NCBI RefSeq assembly: GCF_003386205.1
Contig: NZ_QRDY01000007.1
Coordinates: 124,001-188,000 of the forward strand
DNA length: 64,000 bases
Origin: Cohnella lupini
GTDB lineage: Bacteria > Bacillota > Bacilli > Paenibacillales > Paenibacillaceae
Reading direction: 5' to 3'
A program made the position numbers and the translations under genes. The notes under the pieces were generated by a model, which was not told the DNA's origin, searched no databases, and worked only from the letters and a program-made list of their open reading frames with translations. Below are positions 18,223 to 29,325 of the stretch, piece by piece. The stretch's first letter is position 1. Each line of letters begins with the position of its first letter.

Positions 18223-19099
18223 ATCGAATTAATTCAATGAATCGGCTTGCGGCGCTCGTTAGAGGCATGTTACGCATCGTCATGATTCCCACGTGGGAAG
18301 GGGGCAACGGCACGTCCAATCGTATCTCGAAGAGGGATTCGTCTTCGAGCTCTTTGGAAACGAATTCCCTGGTCACGTAAGAAATACCGAGTCCCCTGCG
18401 AGCGAACTCAATAAGAAGATCCACGCTTCCGACTTCGATTTCCGGTTTAATCGTATAGCCGTAGCTCTGGAACAGCTCCGTTATCGTCATACGTGCCCGG
18501 CTATTCCTAGAGAAGAGGATGATGGGGTATTGAAGCAGCATTTCCAGCGATATCACCGAGTTCTTAAGTTTCGCGTAACGCGCACCCGCAACGAAACAAT
18601 CCTGCAATTGAAAGCTCTCTTTTACTTCAAGCTGCGAATCGACGATCGGCATTCTAACGACTCCTAGATCGATTCGGCCTTCCTTAAGGAAGGTGATGAC
18701 TTCCGGAGTCGTTCCGTGATTCAGATGCAGCTTGATGGCGGGATGTCTTTCGTGGAATTCTTCCAAATACGGTAGTACGTAATGTTTGAACAAAGAATCG
18801 CTTCCCCCGATTCTAAGCTCGCCGTTGTCCAGGTTTTTGAGCGCGGTCATTTTCTCTTCCGCCAACGAAATCATGATCTGCGACTGCTCGATATAGGAAT
18901 ACAGCACGGACCCTTCTTGCGTTAGCTCGACCCCTTTGGAATTTCGATAAAACAACACGAGACCGAAGCTATCTTCAAGCTGTTTGATGGCGTGACTGAC
19001 GCTGGGCTGAGTGAGGAACAATACCTTGGCGGCCTGGGTCAGGCTACCCATTTTCGCTGCCCAATAAAAAACCTTATATAACTCGTAGTTATTGTTCAT
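18221..19099 (-). CDS. LysR family transcriptional regulator
   Basis: A 292-residue LysR-type regulator. The N-terminal winged helix is YKVFYWAAKMGSLTQAAKVLFLTQPSVSHAIKQLEDSFGLVLFYRNSKGVELTQEG; a periplasmic-binding-like effector domain follows from about residue 90 (GELRIGGSDSLFKHYVLPYLEEFHERHP). It is divergent from zwf with a 113-nt intergenic region, so it is a good candidate for the activator of the pentose-phosphate operon. The effector is unknown. A dyad overlapping its start codon suggests autoregulation. Confidence 0.92.
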   Translation of the reverse strand: MNNNYELYKVFYWAAKMGSLTQAAKVLFLTQPSVSHAIKQLEDSFGLVLFYRNSKGVELTQEGSVLYSYIEQSQIMISLAEEKMTALKNLDNGELRIGGSDSLFKHYVLPYLEEFHERHPAIKLHLNHGTTPEVITFLKEGRIDLGVVRMPIVDSQLEVKESFQLQDCFVAGARYAKLKNSVISLEMLLQYPIILFSRNSRARMTITELFQSYGYTIKPEIEVGSVDLLIEFARRGLGISYVTREFVSKELEDESLFEIRLDVPLPPSHVGIMTMRNMPLTSAASRFIELIR

Positions 19100-19112
19100 A
19101 GATGTGGTCTAT
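19098..19112. promoter_or_regulatory. Dyad overlapping the lysR start, possible LysR box
   Basis: ATAGATGTGGTCTAT is an inverted repeat of 5-bp arms with the T-N11-A shape of LysR-type sites. It overlaps the regulator's start codon and lies about 100 nt before zwf. Confidence 0.45.
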
Positions 19113-19212
19113 AGCTCCTGTTAAATATATTAATTACTTGTATGACCTCTAAACGTATTATAGTGGAACTACGAAACAGAAACCAGAGTTATGCTGGAAA
19201 GGAGAAAGGATT

Positions 19213-20754
19213 ATGGACTCTACTACGTTTGTCTTATTTGGAGCCACCGGGGATTTAGCCAAAAGAAAAATATACCCTGCCCTTTACAATTTATTTATCG
19301 ACCGAAAGCTTGTGCCAACCTTCTCCTTGATCGGTCTTGGAAGAAGAGAGCTGTCGGATGAAACCTTTCAGGCCAACGTCGAGCAATCTCTCCGTATGTT
19401 TTCCAGACGGCAAGCGGAAGATCCCGTCTTGATGAATAGCTTCTTGAGCGCATTCCGTTACCGCGTTCTGGACGTAGGCCGTAAAGACGACTATAAAAAG
19501 CTACTTAACCAAATAGAGCTACGCGAAGAAGAGCTTGGCATTTCGCCGAATCGATTGTTTTATTTGTCGGTCGGACCCGAATTTTTCGAAACGATCGCCG
19601 CCAACATCCAAGAAAGCGGGCTCGGTTCCGCGAATGGCTGGAAGCGTCTCGTGATCGAGAAACCGTTCGGACATGATCTGCAATCCGCCCGGGACTTAAA
19701 CGAGAAATTGAGCAAAGCTTTCGCGGAAGACGAAATTTTCCGGATCGATCATTATCTCGGCAAGCCTATGGTGCAGAAACTTGAGGTGCTGCAACAGACG
19801 AATCCGGTTCTTCGGGCATTATGGACCAATCGTTACATCGCCAACGTACAGATTACGGCGAACGAAACGGTCGGAGTCGAAGAGCGCGCGGGTTATTACG
19901 ACCATGTCGGCGCCGTAAGGGATATGTTCCAGAACCATATGCTGCAATTGCTGATGATGCTGGCGATCCACCTTCCGAGCGACAGCACATCCTCCGAGAA
20001 CGTGCGCTATAAGAAAAAGAAGATCATGGAAGCTCTCGAGCCGCTGCAGAAACAATCCGTCGGCGCTAACGTCGTTCGGGCTCAGTACACGGCGGGAGTC
20101 ATCAATGGAAAACCGGTTGTCGACTATACTTCCGAGCCGGGTATTGCCGCTACTTCCATGAACGATACGTTTATTGCCGCCAAATTGCAGATCGACGATT
20201 TCTTCTGGCGGGGAGTACCTTTCTATATCCGTACCGGTAAAAGAATGAAGGAGAAATCGACGCGGATCGTGATCGAATTCAAAGGTCCGTTGAAACAGCC
20301 GAGCTCGACGCCGGAGGATAGCAAAGTCCCGAATCTTCTCGTATTCGAAATCAGTCCGAACGAAGGTATCACCCTTCAATTGAACACGAGAGATCCTGAT
20401 CATAAAGAGGAATTCAAGCCGATTCTTATCGACTTCCATTCCAAGAAGGATGACGTTCCGGAAGCTTACGAAAATTTGATTCACGACGCCTTGCACGGCG
20501 ACCCCACATTCTTCGCGCACTGGGACGAAGTAGAATTATCCTGGCAGTGGGTGCAGCCTATCTTGGAAGCCTTCGAAGAGAACGTCGTTCCGCTTCGCAA
20601 ATACGCAGCCGGATCATACGGTCCGACCGAATCCGATGCGTTATTAGCCGAGGATGGTTATCATTGGTGGTTCGACGCAAAGACGGAACAAGACACAGAC
20701 ACGGATACGAAAGAAGGAGAACAATATGCCTATCACGCAAACGCAAACCATTGA
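19213..20754 (+). CDS. zwf: Glucose-6-phosphate 1-dehydrogenase
   Basis: Oxidises glucose 6-phosphate to 6-phosphogluconolactone with NADP+, the entry into the pentose-phosphate pathway. The 513-residue protein has the cofactor loop [17 protein letters not shown], the substrate motif FRIDHYLGK with the catalytic His region, and [10 protein letters not shown]. The last residues (from ~490) are acidic and variable. AAAGGAG precedes ATG 19213. It is the first gene of zwf-tkt-tal-gnd; its 3' end overlaps tkt by 29 nt. Confidence 0.97.
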   Translation: MDSTTFVLFGATGDLAKRKIYPALYNLFIDRKLVPTFSLIGLGRRELSDETFQANVEQSLRMFSRRQAEDPVLMNSFLSAFRYRVLDVGRKDDYKKLLNQIELREEELGISPNRLFYLSVGPEFFETIAANIQESGLGSANGWKRLVIEKPFGHDLQSARDLNEKLSKAFAEDEIFRIDHYLGKPMVQKLEVLQQTNPVLRALWTNRYIANVQITANETVGVEERAGYYDHVGAVRDMFQNHMLQLLMMLAIHLPSDSTSSENVRYKKKKIMEALEPLQKQSVGANVVRAQYTAGVINGKPVVDYTSEPGIAATSMNDTFIAAKLQIDDFFWRGVPFYIRTGKRMKEKSTRIVIEFKGPLKQPSSTPEDSKVPNLLVFEISPNEGITLQLNTRDPDHKEEFKPILIDFHSKKDDVPEAYENLIHDALHGDPTFFAHWDEVELSWQWVQPILEAFEENVVPLRKYAAGSYGPTESDALLAEDGYHWWFDAKTEQDTDTDTKEGEQYAYHANANH

Positions 20755-22732
20755 TCAATTATCTATCGACACGATCCGCACATTGTCCATCGATGCCATT
20801 AACAGCGCCAATTCCGGTCATCCCGGGCTTCCTATGGGAGCGGCGCCTATGGCATATGCTCTCTGGTCCAAGCTGTTAAATCATAATCCCGGCCATGCGA
20901 AATGGTTCAACCGCGACCGATTCGTTCTGTCTGCGGGTCATGGATCGGCCTTGCTCTATAGCCTCCTGCATTTGTCCGGCTACCAAGTGTCCCTAGACGA
21001 TCTGAAACAGTTCCGCAAGCTGAACAGCAAGACGCCCGGACATCCCGAATATGGTCATACGGACGGCGTTGACGCGACGACCGGACCTCTAGGTCAAGGA
21101 ATCGCAATGGCGGTCGGAATGGCGATGGCGGAAGCTCATTTGGCCTCGAAATTCAATCAAAACGGCTTCCCGGTAGTCGATCATCATACTTACGCGCTTG
21201 TCGGCGACGGTTGTTTGATGGAAGGGATCTCTTACGAGGCGATGTCCATGGCAGGCCATATGAAGCTTGGCAAATTAATCGTATTGTATGATTCCAACGA
21301 CATTTCATTGGACGGGGACTTAAACCTTTCCTTCGGTGAAAACATTCAAAAAAGAGCGGAATCGGCCAACTGGGAATATCTTCGGGTGGAAGACGGCAAC
21401 GACGTATCGAAAATCACCGAAGCGATCGCCGCAGCTAAGCAAAACGCTTCGCAACCAACGATTATCGAAATCCGGACGATTATCGGCTTCGGCAGCAAGG
21501 TAGCGGGAACGAACAAAGCGCACGGCAACCCGCTCGGCAAAGAAGAAGCGAAAGCAACGAAAGAAGTTTACGGCTGGAAGCATGAAGAAGAATTCACCGT
21601 TCCGGATGAAGTGAGAGCTCATTTCGAAGAGCTTAAACGGAATGGCGCGGCTAAAGAAGAACAGTGGAACAAACTGTTCGCTTCTTACAAATCGCAACAC
21701 CCGGCGCAAGGCAAGGAGCTTGAGCAAGTCATCGAGGGTTCCGTGGTGATCAATGCGGCGGACGTTCTTACTTTCGATTCGTCCAAAACCGTGTCGACCC
21801 GCGTCGCAAGCGGTCAAGCGATCAATCATTTCGTGAAATCCGTTCCGTCCATCTTCGGAGGCAGCGCCGATCTATCCCATTCGACGATGACGGACATTAA
21901 CGGGGAGCAGACTTTCGCCGTCGAGTCATATTCGGGACGAAATATCTACTTCGGCGTTCGCGAGCATGCCATGGGAGCAGCCGGTAACGGTATGGCTCTA
22001 CACGGAGGAGTTAAGTCTTTCGTAAGCACCTTCTTCGTATTCAGCGATTATTTGCGGCCTTCGATCCGTTTGGCCGCCATTCAGAAGCTGCCCGTTATTT
22101 ACGTATTTACCCATGATTCCATTGCCGTCGGAGAGGACGGACCTACGCACGAACCCGTCGAGCATCTAGCCGCGTTACGCACCATCCCGGGTCTTACGGT
22201 CATTAGACCGACCGATGCCAATGAAACGGCAAGCGCATGGGCATACGCCTTGCAGCAAAAAGAAGGTCCGGTAGCTCTCGTGCTGAGCAGACAGAATTTG
22301 CCGATCTACGAAGCGACCAAATCGAACGTCGAAGAGGTAGCCAAAGGAGCTTACGTCCTGACGGAAACAAACGACAAACCGGATATCATCCTGATCGGAA
22401 CGGGCTCGGAAGTTTCCCTGGCCGTGAATGCAAAAGCCGAGTTAGAGAAAGCTAAGGTTTCAGTTAGAGTCGTAGCTATGCCTAGCAGGGAGCTATTCGA
22501 ACGTCAGCCCGCAGCTTACAAAGAATCCGTTCTTCCTTCCGCCGTCAGCCGGCGCGTTTCCATCGAAGCCGGAATTTCGCTGGGCTGGGACCGGTACGTG
22601 GGTCCGCAAGGTCAAGCGATCGCTATCGATACGTTCGGAGCTTCCGGATCCGGTGCCGAAGTCATGGATTATTTCGGCTTCTCCGTCGACAATGTCGTTC
22701 GGATATCGAAAGATGTACTCGCGTCAAAATGA
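20726..22732 (+). CDS. tkt: Transketolase
   Basis: Thiamine-diphosphate enzyme that moves two-carbon units between sugar phosphates. It is ~668 residues: [44 protein letters not shown], the ThDP motif [32 protein letters not shown], the Glu in [21 protein letters not shown] and [21 protein letters not shown] 20726 follows AAGAAGGAGA inside the end of zwf. Longer open frame to 20654 is overlap only. The 29-nt overlap suggests translational coupling to zwf. Confidence 0.96.
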   Translation: MPITQTQTIDQLSIDTIRTLSIDAINSANSGHPGLPMGAAPMAYALWSKLLNHNPGHAKWFNRDRFVLSAGHGSALLYSLLHLSGYQVSLDDLKQFRKLNSKTPGHPEYGHTDGVDATTGPLGQGIAMAVGMAMAEAHLASKFNQNGFPVVDHHTYALVGDGCLMEGISYEAMSMAGHMKLGKLIVLYDSNDISLDGDLNLSFGENIQKRAESANWEYLRVEDGNDVSKITEAIAAAKQNASQPTIIEIRTIIGFGSKVAGTNKAHGNPLGKEEAKATKEVYGWKHEEEFTVPDEVRAHFEELKRNGAAKEEQWNKLFASYKSQHPAQGKELEQVIEGSVVINAADVLTFDSSKTVSTRVASGQAINHFVKSVPSIFGGSADLSHSTMTDINGEQTFAVESYSGRNIYFGVREHAMGAAGNGMALHGGVKSFVSTFFVFSDYLRPSIRLAAIQKLPVIYVFTHDSIAVGEDGPTHEPVEHLAALRTIPGLTVIRPTDANETASAWAYALQQKEGPVALVLSRQNLPIYEATKSNVEEVAKGAYVLTETNDKPDIILIGTGSEVSLAVNAKAELEKAKVSVRVVAMPSRELFERQPAAYKESVLPSAVSRRVSIEAGISLGWDRYVGPQGQAIAIDTFGASGSGAEVMDYFGFSVDNVVRISKDVLASK

Positions 22733-22793
22733 ACCGATGCATAAAATAAATACCGCATAATTAATCACATTAAACTTATGGAGGTAATTCAAA

Positions 22794-23462
22794 ATGAAAT
22801 TTTTCATCGACAGCGCGAACGTAACGGATATCAAAAAAGCTTATCAAGTAGGTGTACTAGCCGGCGTAACGACGAATCCTTCCTTAGTGGCTAAAGAAGG
22901 CGTGAAATTCGAAGATCGTATCGAGGAGATCTTGAAATTAGTGCCCGATGTGGAATCCGTTTCGGCTGAAGTTACGCCCGATGCGGTAACCGCGCAAGAA
23001 ATGATCGCCCAAGCGGAAGAGCTAATCAAAATCAACAATAGCGACAAGAACATAACGATCAAGCTGCCGATGACGTTGGCTGGTCTGGAAGCGTGCCGTT
23101 ATTTAACTAAAAAAGGCGTCAAGACGAACGTAACCCTCATCTTCACCGTAAACCAAGCCTTGTTGGCTGCTCGTGCCGGAGCCACTTATGTCTCCCCGTT
23201 CCTAGGCCGGTTAGACGATATCTCGGAAGACGGCGTGTTATTAGTTACCAAGATCGCGGAATTGTTCCGCGTCCACAACTTGGATGCCCAAATCATCGCC
23301 GCATCGGTTCGTCACCCCGATCACGTCACTCGCGTAGCCATGGCGGGAGCTCATATCGCGACTGTGCCGTTCAGCGTAATCGAGCAAATCTCCAAGCACC
23401 CTTTAACGGAACAAGGCCTGGAGAAATTCGCGGCGGATTGGGAAAAAGCGGTTAAGAACTAA
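22794..23462 (+). CDS. tal: Transaldolase (small, MipB/TalC-type)
   Basis: A 222-residue class I aldolase of the short transaldolase/fructose-6-phosphate aldolase family. [31 protein letters not shown] is the family start, the Schiff-base lysine lies in NITIKLPMT, and [32 protein letters not shown] is conserved. Because it lies between tkt and gnd, transaldolase activity is more likely than FSA activity. TGGAGGT precedes ATG 22794. Confidence 0.94.
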   Translation: MKFFIDSANVTDIKKAYQVGVLAGVTTNPSLVAKEGVKFEDRIEEILKLVPDVESVSAEVTPDAVTAQEMIAQAEELIKINNSDKNITIKLPMTLAGLEACRYLTKKGVKTNVTLIFTVNQALLAARAGATYVSPFLGRLDDISEDGVLLVTKIAELFRVHNLDAQIIAASVRHPDHVTRVAMAGAHIATVPFSVIEQISKHPLTEQGLEKFAADWEKAVKN

Positions 23463-23506
23463 ACGAGACAAAGCAACATGACAGGAATGACAGGGAGGAA
23501 ATCGTC

Positions 23507-24919
<1,413 letters not shown>

Positions 24920-24955
24920 CGAGTAATCGATCACTGAATGACAAGAAGGCTGTTC

Positions 24956-24989
24956 GAAAGAAGTCCGCGAAACAACGCGGGCTTCTTTC
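24956..24989 (+). terminator. Terminator of the pentose-phosphate operon
   Basis: A 14-bp stem GAAAGAAGTCCGCG/CGCGGGCTTCTTTC with one G-T pair and a 6-nt loop, followed by T-rich sequence. Confidence 0.8.
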
Positions 24990-24992
24990 TGT

Positions 24993-25709
24993 TTAAACGT
25001 TATTTATCACCAGAGCTGTAAATCCTCGACTATCAATTGAACCTTCGGTTATTCCAGATGGAGCTAAGGCAATAATCGTAAACGTATAATTATAAATTCC
25101 CGGGCCTGGGTTATCCACCCAAGTCAGACTGGTCGTGACGATGATCTGTTCGAAATTCGGCTGGTTTGGATCTTGAAAGATCGCGTCGTTATCAGTCGTG
25201 ACAAAGTCTCCAGGGTTTCGGGATATGAAGCTATTCACCGAATAGCTTTGAACGCTGCTGAAACTAATATTAGAAAAGGCATCTAATTTCACGACTTGAT
25301 TCGCTACTAGAGTGATAGGGGGGAGCGTTAGTTCCACCATAGCAAACGGTATTTCATCGGGGTTACTAACGAACGGAACAGGATCGTTGCTTCCTGCAAA
25401 TCTAACGACCACAATTCCAGCAGGTCCAACTGGACCTGCTGGACCTATCGCTCCCGCAAGACCAGCTGCCCCAAGTGCTCCCGCAAGACCTGCCAGACCT
25501 GCAGGCCCAGCTGCTCCAAGCGCACCCGCAAGTCCCGCAAGTCCCGCTGGTCCAAGCGCTCCCGCAAGTCCAGCTGGTCCAGCTGCCCCAATTGCGCCTG
25601 CGAGTTCTTGAAGTAATTGCGGTCCCGCAGCAGGTGGGCCTGGCGGACCTGGAGGCCCTTGCGGTCCTACTGGTCCGGGAGGACCGGGAGGACCGCTTAA
25701 TTTACCCAT
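24993..25709 (-). CDS. Collagen-like repeat protein
   Basis: A 238-residue protein. After a short N-terminus (MGKLSG), residues ~6-105 are a collagen-type Gly-X-Y region rich in GPP, GPQ and [10 protein letters not shown] units, with one non-repeat insert [19 protein letters not shown]. The C-terminal ~130 residues are a beta-rich globular domain without recognised family. No Sec signal peptide is present, as in exosporium collagen-like proteins of the BclA type. AAGGAG precedes the ATG. It is a neighbour and paralogue of the next upstream gene. Confidence 0.85.
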   Translation of the reverse strand: MGKLSGPPGPPGPVGPQGPPGPPGPPAAGPQLLQELAGAIGAAGPAGLAGALGPAGLAGLAGALGAAGPAGLAGLAGALGAAGLAGAIGPAGPVGPAGIVVVRFAGSNDPVPFVSNPDEIPFAMVELTLPPITLVANQVVKLDAFSNISFSSVQSYSVNSFISRNPGDFVTTDNDAIFQDPNQPNFEQIIVTTSLTWVDNPGPGIYNYTFTIIALAPSGITEGSIDSRGFTALVINNV

Positions 25710-25835
25710 AAGGTCAGCTCCTTAGCAGTGATTAATCGGTAACGGTAGTTGGCAGTTAAATAACAACCGCCGTTACTTAACGAATGCCAGCATTCCTATT
25801 ATGGAGAGGGATATCATTCCGAACAGGATGTGCTA

Positions 25836-26711
25836 TTAAAGAGGAGTATAAGAAAGGCTGGCGCTGAACGAGAGTTGAGTGATATCCGCTGCCGAAGCAT
25901 CTGTCGATTGAAGAGTTCTTACGCGAATACCGATTCGATCCCCCGCAGCAACGACTAACGATCCACCGACATTTAAATTCGTTGCGGTTCGGAAGGTACC
26001 CGCTGTAATGATATTATTCGGAAACCCGAATCTTACCGAACTAGTTAGCGGAGTTGTCAGATAGGCTGACGAAATATGATCAATCCCGTTATTAGGAACT
26101 GACGGTGCGCGGAAAACCGTAAAATCATATTGAAGACCAAGAGTATTAATGGACACTACGGAAGCAACCAATAGATCTGCGCTTATCTGTAAGTTTTGAA
26201 CGATACCCGGGAAGGGAATCGGGAAAGCAAAACCGCCTGCTTCAGGAGGGCTTGTCGATTCACCCGAACCATCGATCACTTCAACCGTGCGATTACCGAA
26301 ACCCATTAAAATGGGAGCGGCTGAAACCACAGCAGCACCACTGAGGATGATTCCCGTCGAAAATGGGATGATTCCTCCAGCGCCAGGAGGACCGATTGGG
26401 CCAGTTGGCCCCAATGCTCCCGTAGCTCCGGCAGGACCAGGCGGCCCCGCTGGTCCGGCAAGTCCAGCAGCACCGAGTGCTCCCGCAAGTCCTGTAAGTC
26501 CTGTAGGTCCAGCAGCACCGAGTGCTCCTGCAAGACCTGCGAGCCCGGCTGGTCCTAGTATTCCCGCTAGACCAACGGGTCCTGCAGCGGCAATTGCTCC
26601 TGCGAGTTCTTGAAGTAATTGCTGTCCTTGCAATGGGGGGCCGGGCGGTCCTTGCGGTCCCCCTGGACCAGGAGGACCGGGAGGGCCTGGAGGACACTTA
26701 AATTTTCCCAC
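25836..26711 (-). CDS. Collagen-like repeat protein
   Basis: A ~291-residue protein starting [20 protein letters not shown], closely matching the start of the 24993 protein, with Gly-X-Y repeats to about residue 120 including the same LLQELAGAI insert. The C-terminal ~170 residues form a beta-rich domain ending in [16 protein letters not shown] 26711 is chosen because AAGGAG (26719-26724) lies 7 nt ahead; the ATG 9 codons upstream would cover that site. No signal peptide is visible. A spore-surface role is inferred. Confidence 0.85.
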   Translation of the reverse strand: MGKFKCPPGPPGPPGPGGPQGPPGPPLQGQQLLQELAGAIAAAGPVGLAGILGPAGLAGLAGALGAAGPTGLTGLAGALGAAGLAGPAGPPGPAGATGALGPTGPIGPPGAGGIIPFSTGIILSGAAVVSAAPILMGFGNRTVEVIDGSGESTSPPEAGGFAFPIPFPGIVQNLQISADLLVASVVSINTLGLQYDFTVFRAPSVPNNGIDHISSAYLTTPLTSSVRFGFPNNIITAGTFRTATNLNVGGSLVVAAGDRIGIRVRTLQSTDASAADITQLSFSASLSYTPL

Positions 26712-26853
26712 ATTATCATCTCCTTCGTTTGATCGCAATCTATAATCTGTACCTTATCAACAGCACCTATGTTGTGTGTATATTTTAAGTTATGTAGTGA
26801 TGCAAAAAAATAATGCATGATTTATCCCCATCCAATAGAAGAGAGGGGCTTCG

Positions 26854-27015
26854 TTGTGTTGGATCTACCTGATCGGTAAACGAGAGCGCGATTCCAGAAA
26901 GGAGGACCTTGAAGCTGCGACAAGGACAAATGGTGGATTACGAACAACTATCGTCGCTGTTACGACAGGCATCCTCGACGCTGTAACCAAGACGGAACAC
27001 GGGATATTCATTTGA
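26854..27015 (+). CDS. Possible small protein (53 residues)
   Basis: An open frame of 53 codons from TTG 26854, with AGAGAGGGG five nt ahead, ending at TGA 27013-27015 just before a hairpin. The product has a short hydrophobic start (MCWIYLIGK), a charged middle and a Thr/Val-rich end (TTIVAVTTGILDAVTK). No family is recognised. The only support is the ribosome-binding-like site and the following hairpin, so it may be noncoding. Confidence 0.25.
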   Translation: MCWIYLIGKRERDSRKEDLEAATRTNGGLRTTIVAVTTGILDAVTKTEHGIFI

Positions 27016-27049
27016 AGCAAAAGGGGTGCTACGCGGCACACCTTTGCTT
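27016..27049 (+). terminator. Hairpin, possible terminator
   Basis: AAGCAAAAGG pairs with CCTTTGCTT with bulges, plus inner GTG/CAC; there is no strong T run. Confidence 0.35.
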
Positions 27050-27149
27050 ATGATTGCTACTTCCTCTAATTTAAAAATAGGCGTTCACCTATGGTTCTCT
27101 TGTTGCGTATATTATTAGAGCTACCACTATAATTAATGGGGGAGATATC

Positions 27150-27932
27150 ATGGAATACTATGTTACTGTTGAGCCCGGCGTAAGGATTTTCGTAGAGGAT
27201 CTAAACCCGGACTCGAAAAAGGTAATTTTATTTATACACGGATGGCCATTAAACCATAATCAATATGAATATCAGTATAATGTTCTTCCATCCATGGGAT
27301 TTCGGTGCATAGGCATGGATTGGAGAGGTTTCGGTAATTCCGATAAGCCCTACACGGGGTATCATTTGGATAGATTGGCCGATGACATCCGAGCCGTAGT
27401 CGAGGCATTGCAGTTAAAAGATTTCACACTCGTGGGGCACTCCGCTGGCGGAGCGATCGCGATTCGATACGTAGCAAGACATCAAGGTTACGGCGTATCT
27501 AAGCTTGTTCTTGTTGATGCTCAGTCTCCCCATTCCGTACCGCAAGCAGCCGCAAATCAATTCATTACAGAAACGCTAAACGACCGCCCTAATATGCTGC
27601 GGGGATTAGGGGATCAATTCTTCTTCCAGTACAAGACTATTCCGTTCATGGATTGGTTTTTTCAGCTTGGCCTACAAGCGGCAGGATGGTCGACGGCAGC
27701 GATCATGGTTACTTTAAGGGACGAGAACGTTTACGGCGATCTGGGTAAAATAGCGGTACCTACGTTAATCGTTCATGGCATCCATGATAAAATCGTTCCG
27801 TACGTTAATGCTCAGGAAACCAATAAGCTAATCAAAAATTCGGTGCTAGTTCCCTTTCAATACAGCGGACATGGCTCTTTCTATGAAGAACGCGACAAAT
27901 TTAATCACTTATTAATGCAATTTATAGGTTGA
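27150..27932 (+). CDS. Alpha/beta hydrolase (non-haem haloperoxidase-like)
   Basis: A 260-residue serine hydrolase. The N-terminal MEYYVTVEPGVRIFVEDLNP leads to the oxyanion region FIHGWPLNHNQYEYQ; the nucleophile elbow is VGHSAGGAIAIRY; the acid is in HGIHDKIVPY and the base His in YSGHGSFYEE. Relatives include arylesterases and cofactor-free haloperoxidases. The substrate is unknown. GGGGGAG precedes ATG 27150. A 5' fragment of a close paralogue, with part of the same upstream sequence, lies at 45263. Confidence 0.93.
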   Translation: MEYYVTVEPGVRIFVEDLNPDSKKVILFIHGWPLNHNQYEYQYNVLPSMGFRCIGMDWRGFGNSDKPYTGYHLDRLADDIRAVVEALQLKDFTLVGHSAGGAIAIRYVARHQGYGVSKLVLVDAQSPHSVPQAAANQFITETLNDRPNMLRGLGDQFFFQYKTIPFMDWFFQLGLQAAGWSTAAIMVTLRDENVYGDLGKIAVPTLIVHGIHDKIVPYVNAQETNKLIKNSVLVPFQYSGHGSFYEERDKFNHLLMQFIG

Positions 27933-28021
27933 AGGGATATACTTATTTATCGTTAAGCAACCGGATGGACAAGTTATAGAATATATGGAACCATCTTCGA
28001 ACTAAAAAGGAGAATTAATTC

Positions 28022-29005
28022 ATGAGAGCGATCGTATTGAACGCACCCGGCGAGCCGCATACGTTAACCTTGCAGGAGCTCCCGATCCCCGAACCGGGAT
28101 ATGGAGAAATCAGAGTTCGCATTAAGGCTGCCAGCTTAAATCCGGTAGATTATAAAATGGCGATGAACGGACATCCCGATTGGGTTTATCCATTCGTTCC
28201 GGGCGTAGACGCGGCCGGCATCGTGGACCTGGTAGGGGAAGGGGTTACGCAGTGGAGTAAGGGAGACCGCGTCGTGTATCACGGCAGCTTCGTTAGGCCG
28301 GGTAGCTTCGAAGAATATAATATCGCCAAAGCTCATGCGGTTGGCCGTATCGCGGATGGCATTTCATTCGAAGAAGCAGCGGCGTTTCCGTGTGCGGGAT
28401 TGACGGCATATCAGGTATTAAATCGGAAAATGAATATGAAAGCCGGAAGCAGCATTCTTATCCATGCAGGTGCGGGTGGAGTCGGCGGATATGCGATTCA
28501 ACTGGCTAAGGCGTATGGAGCTTCCCAAATTCTAACGATTGCGTCTCCCGACAATTTTGATTACGTTAAATCATTAGGCGCGGACATTGTCATTGATTAT
28601 AACGTCGGGAACATACACGAAAGAGTCATGGAGTTAACGAATGGACTTGGCGTGGATTATATTCTGAATTCCATCAACCGCAAGTCGGCACAGGAGGATC
28701 TGCCGATGCTGTCTTTCGGAGGCCAGCTTGCCTGCATTGCAGGCGCACCCGAGATCGTAGCGGATTTCCAACCCTCCCACAAAACCTTCACGATTCACAA
28801 AATGATGCTAGCGGGAGCTCATTTATCGAACGATAAGAGAGCGGAAAGCGAATTAGGCGTAATGGCGGAAGAATTTATGGAATTGATGGTTGCCGGTAAA
28901 ATACGGTCGACGATAAGCAAGCGAATTTCGCTAGATGAAGTACCGCAGGAACTTACACGGTTGAAGCAGCGACATGTGATGGGTAAAATCGTGGTGAGCT
29001 TATAG
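28022..29005 (+). CDS. Zinc-independent MDR oxidoreductase (quinone reductase-like)
   Basis: A 327-residue medium-chain reductase: N-terminal GroES-like domain with PVDYKMAMNGHPDWVYPFVPGVDAAGIV, then the NADPH domain with the loop HAGAGGVGGYAIQLAKAYGA. It lacks the zinc cysteines of alcohol dehydrogenases, as in quinone oxidoreductases. AAGGAG precedes ATG 28022. It is 89 nt downstream of the hydrolase and could share its transcript. Confidence 0.92.
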   Translation: MRAIVLNAPGEPHTLTLQELPIPEPGYGEIRVRIKAASLNPVDYKMAMNGHPDWVYPFVPGVDAAGIVDLVGEGVTQWSKGDRVVYHGSFVRPGSFEEYNIAKAHAVGRIADGISFEEAAAFPCAGLTAYQVLNRKMNMKAGSSILIHAGAGGVGGYAIQLAKAYGASQILTIASPDNFDYVKSLGADIVIDYNVGNIHERVMELTNGLGVDYILNSINRKSAQEDLPMLSFGGQLACIAGAPEIVADFQPSHKTFTIHKMMLAGAHLSNDKRAESELGVMAEEFMELMVAGKIRSTISKRISLDEVPQELTRLKQRHVMGKIVVSL

Positions 29006-29081
29006 AAAATGTAAAACAGGTATGATAAAATAGTCGCTAACAATGAAGTTAATCGTCAGTATGATAAGGAGGGATAAAGCG

Positions 29082-29198
29082 ATGATCGAGGTTGTAGATG
29101 TTAACGTGAACCTGTCTTTTCAAATGATCTTAGACACGGTTCACCAAATAACAACGCAGCTATCGGAGCTTTATCCTTCTATATATAGGAACGCTTAG
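29082..29198 (+). CDS. Leader peptide upstream of the Cfr-like gene (38 residues)
   Basis: A 38-codon frame, ATG 29082 to TAG 29196-29198, with the strong site AAGGAGGG at 29066-29073. The peptide begins MIEVVDVNVNLSFQMILD and ends PSIYRNA. It is followed directly by a stem-loop beginning at its stop codon and then an intrinsic terminator, ahead of a resistance-type rRNA methyltransferase gene. This is the layout of antibiotic-sensing leader peptides, whose stalled ribosome changes RNA folding. The peptide matches no leader that I can name. Confidence 0.7.
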   Translation: MIEVVDVNVNLSFQMILDTVHQITTQLSELYPSIYRNA

Positions 29199-29301
29199 CG
29201 AAGCAATGGCTGTAATATTGCTTTGCGCTTCTTATTGTATAGCTTGGTTAATGTAAAACGCAGAAAAGCGCCGATACGTCTGGTGCTTTTCTGCGTTTTT
29301 T
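29198..29301 (+). promoter_or_regulatory. Transcription attenuator of the Cfr-like gene
   Basis: Stem 1 (29198-29207 with 29217-29226, 10 bp) starts at the leader stop codon. An intrinsic terminator follows: an 18-bp stem (29255-29272 with 29282-29299, one G-T pair) with T run to 29301, ending 24 nt before ATG 29326. GCGCTT at 29225-29230 can pair with AAGCGC at 29266-29271 inside the terminator arm, giving a possible antiterminator. Read-through on ribosome stalling is inferred. Confidence 0.7.
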
Positions 29302-29325
29302 CTCCGTGCTAAGAGGAGAAAAATA

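Noticed and set aside
19819..20520. Minus-strand 233-codon frame inside zwf
   Set aside because: It is a shadow of the zwf coding frame without family features or a ribosome-binding site.
25312..25611. Plus-strand collagen-looking frame (GPA repeats)
   Set aside because: It is the reverse complement of the Gly-X-Y codons of the minus-strand collagen-like gene, whose start, ribosome-binding site and non-repeat domain identify the true strand.
27118..27150. TATATTATT near 27106 as a promoter for the hydrolase gene
   Set aside because: A -10-like sequence is present, but no -35 at proper spacing could be defined, so no promoter was listed.
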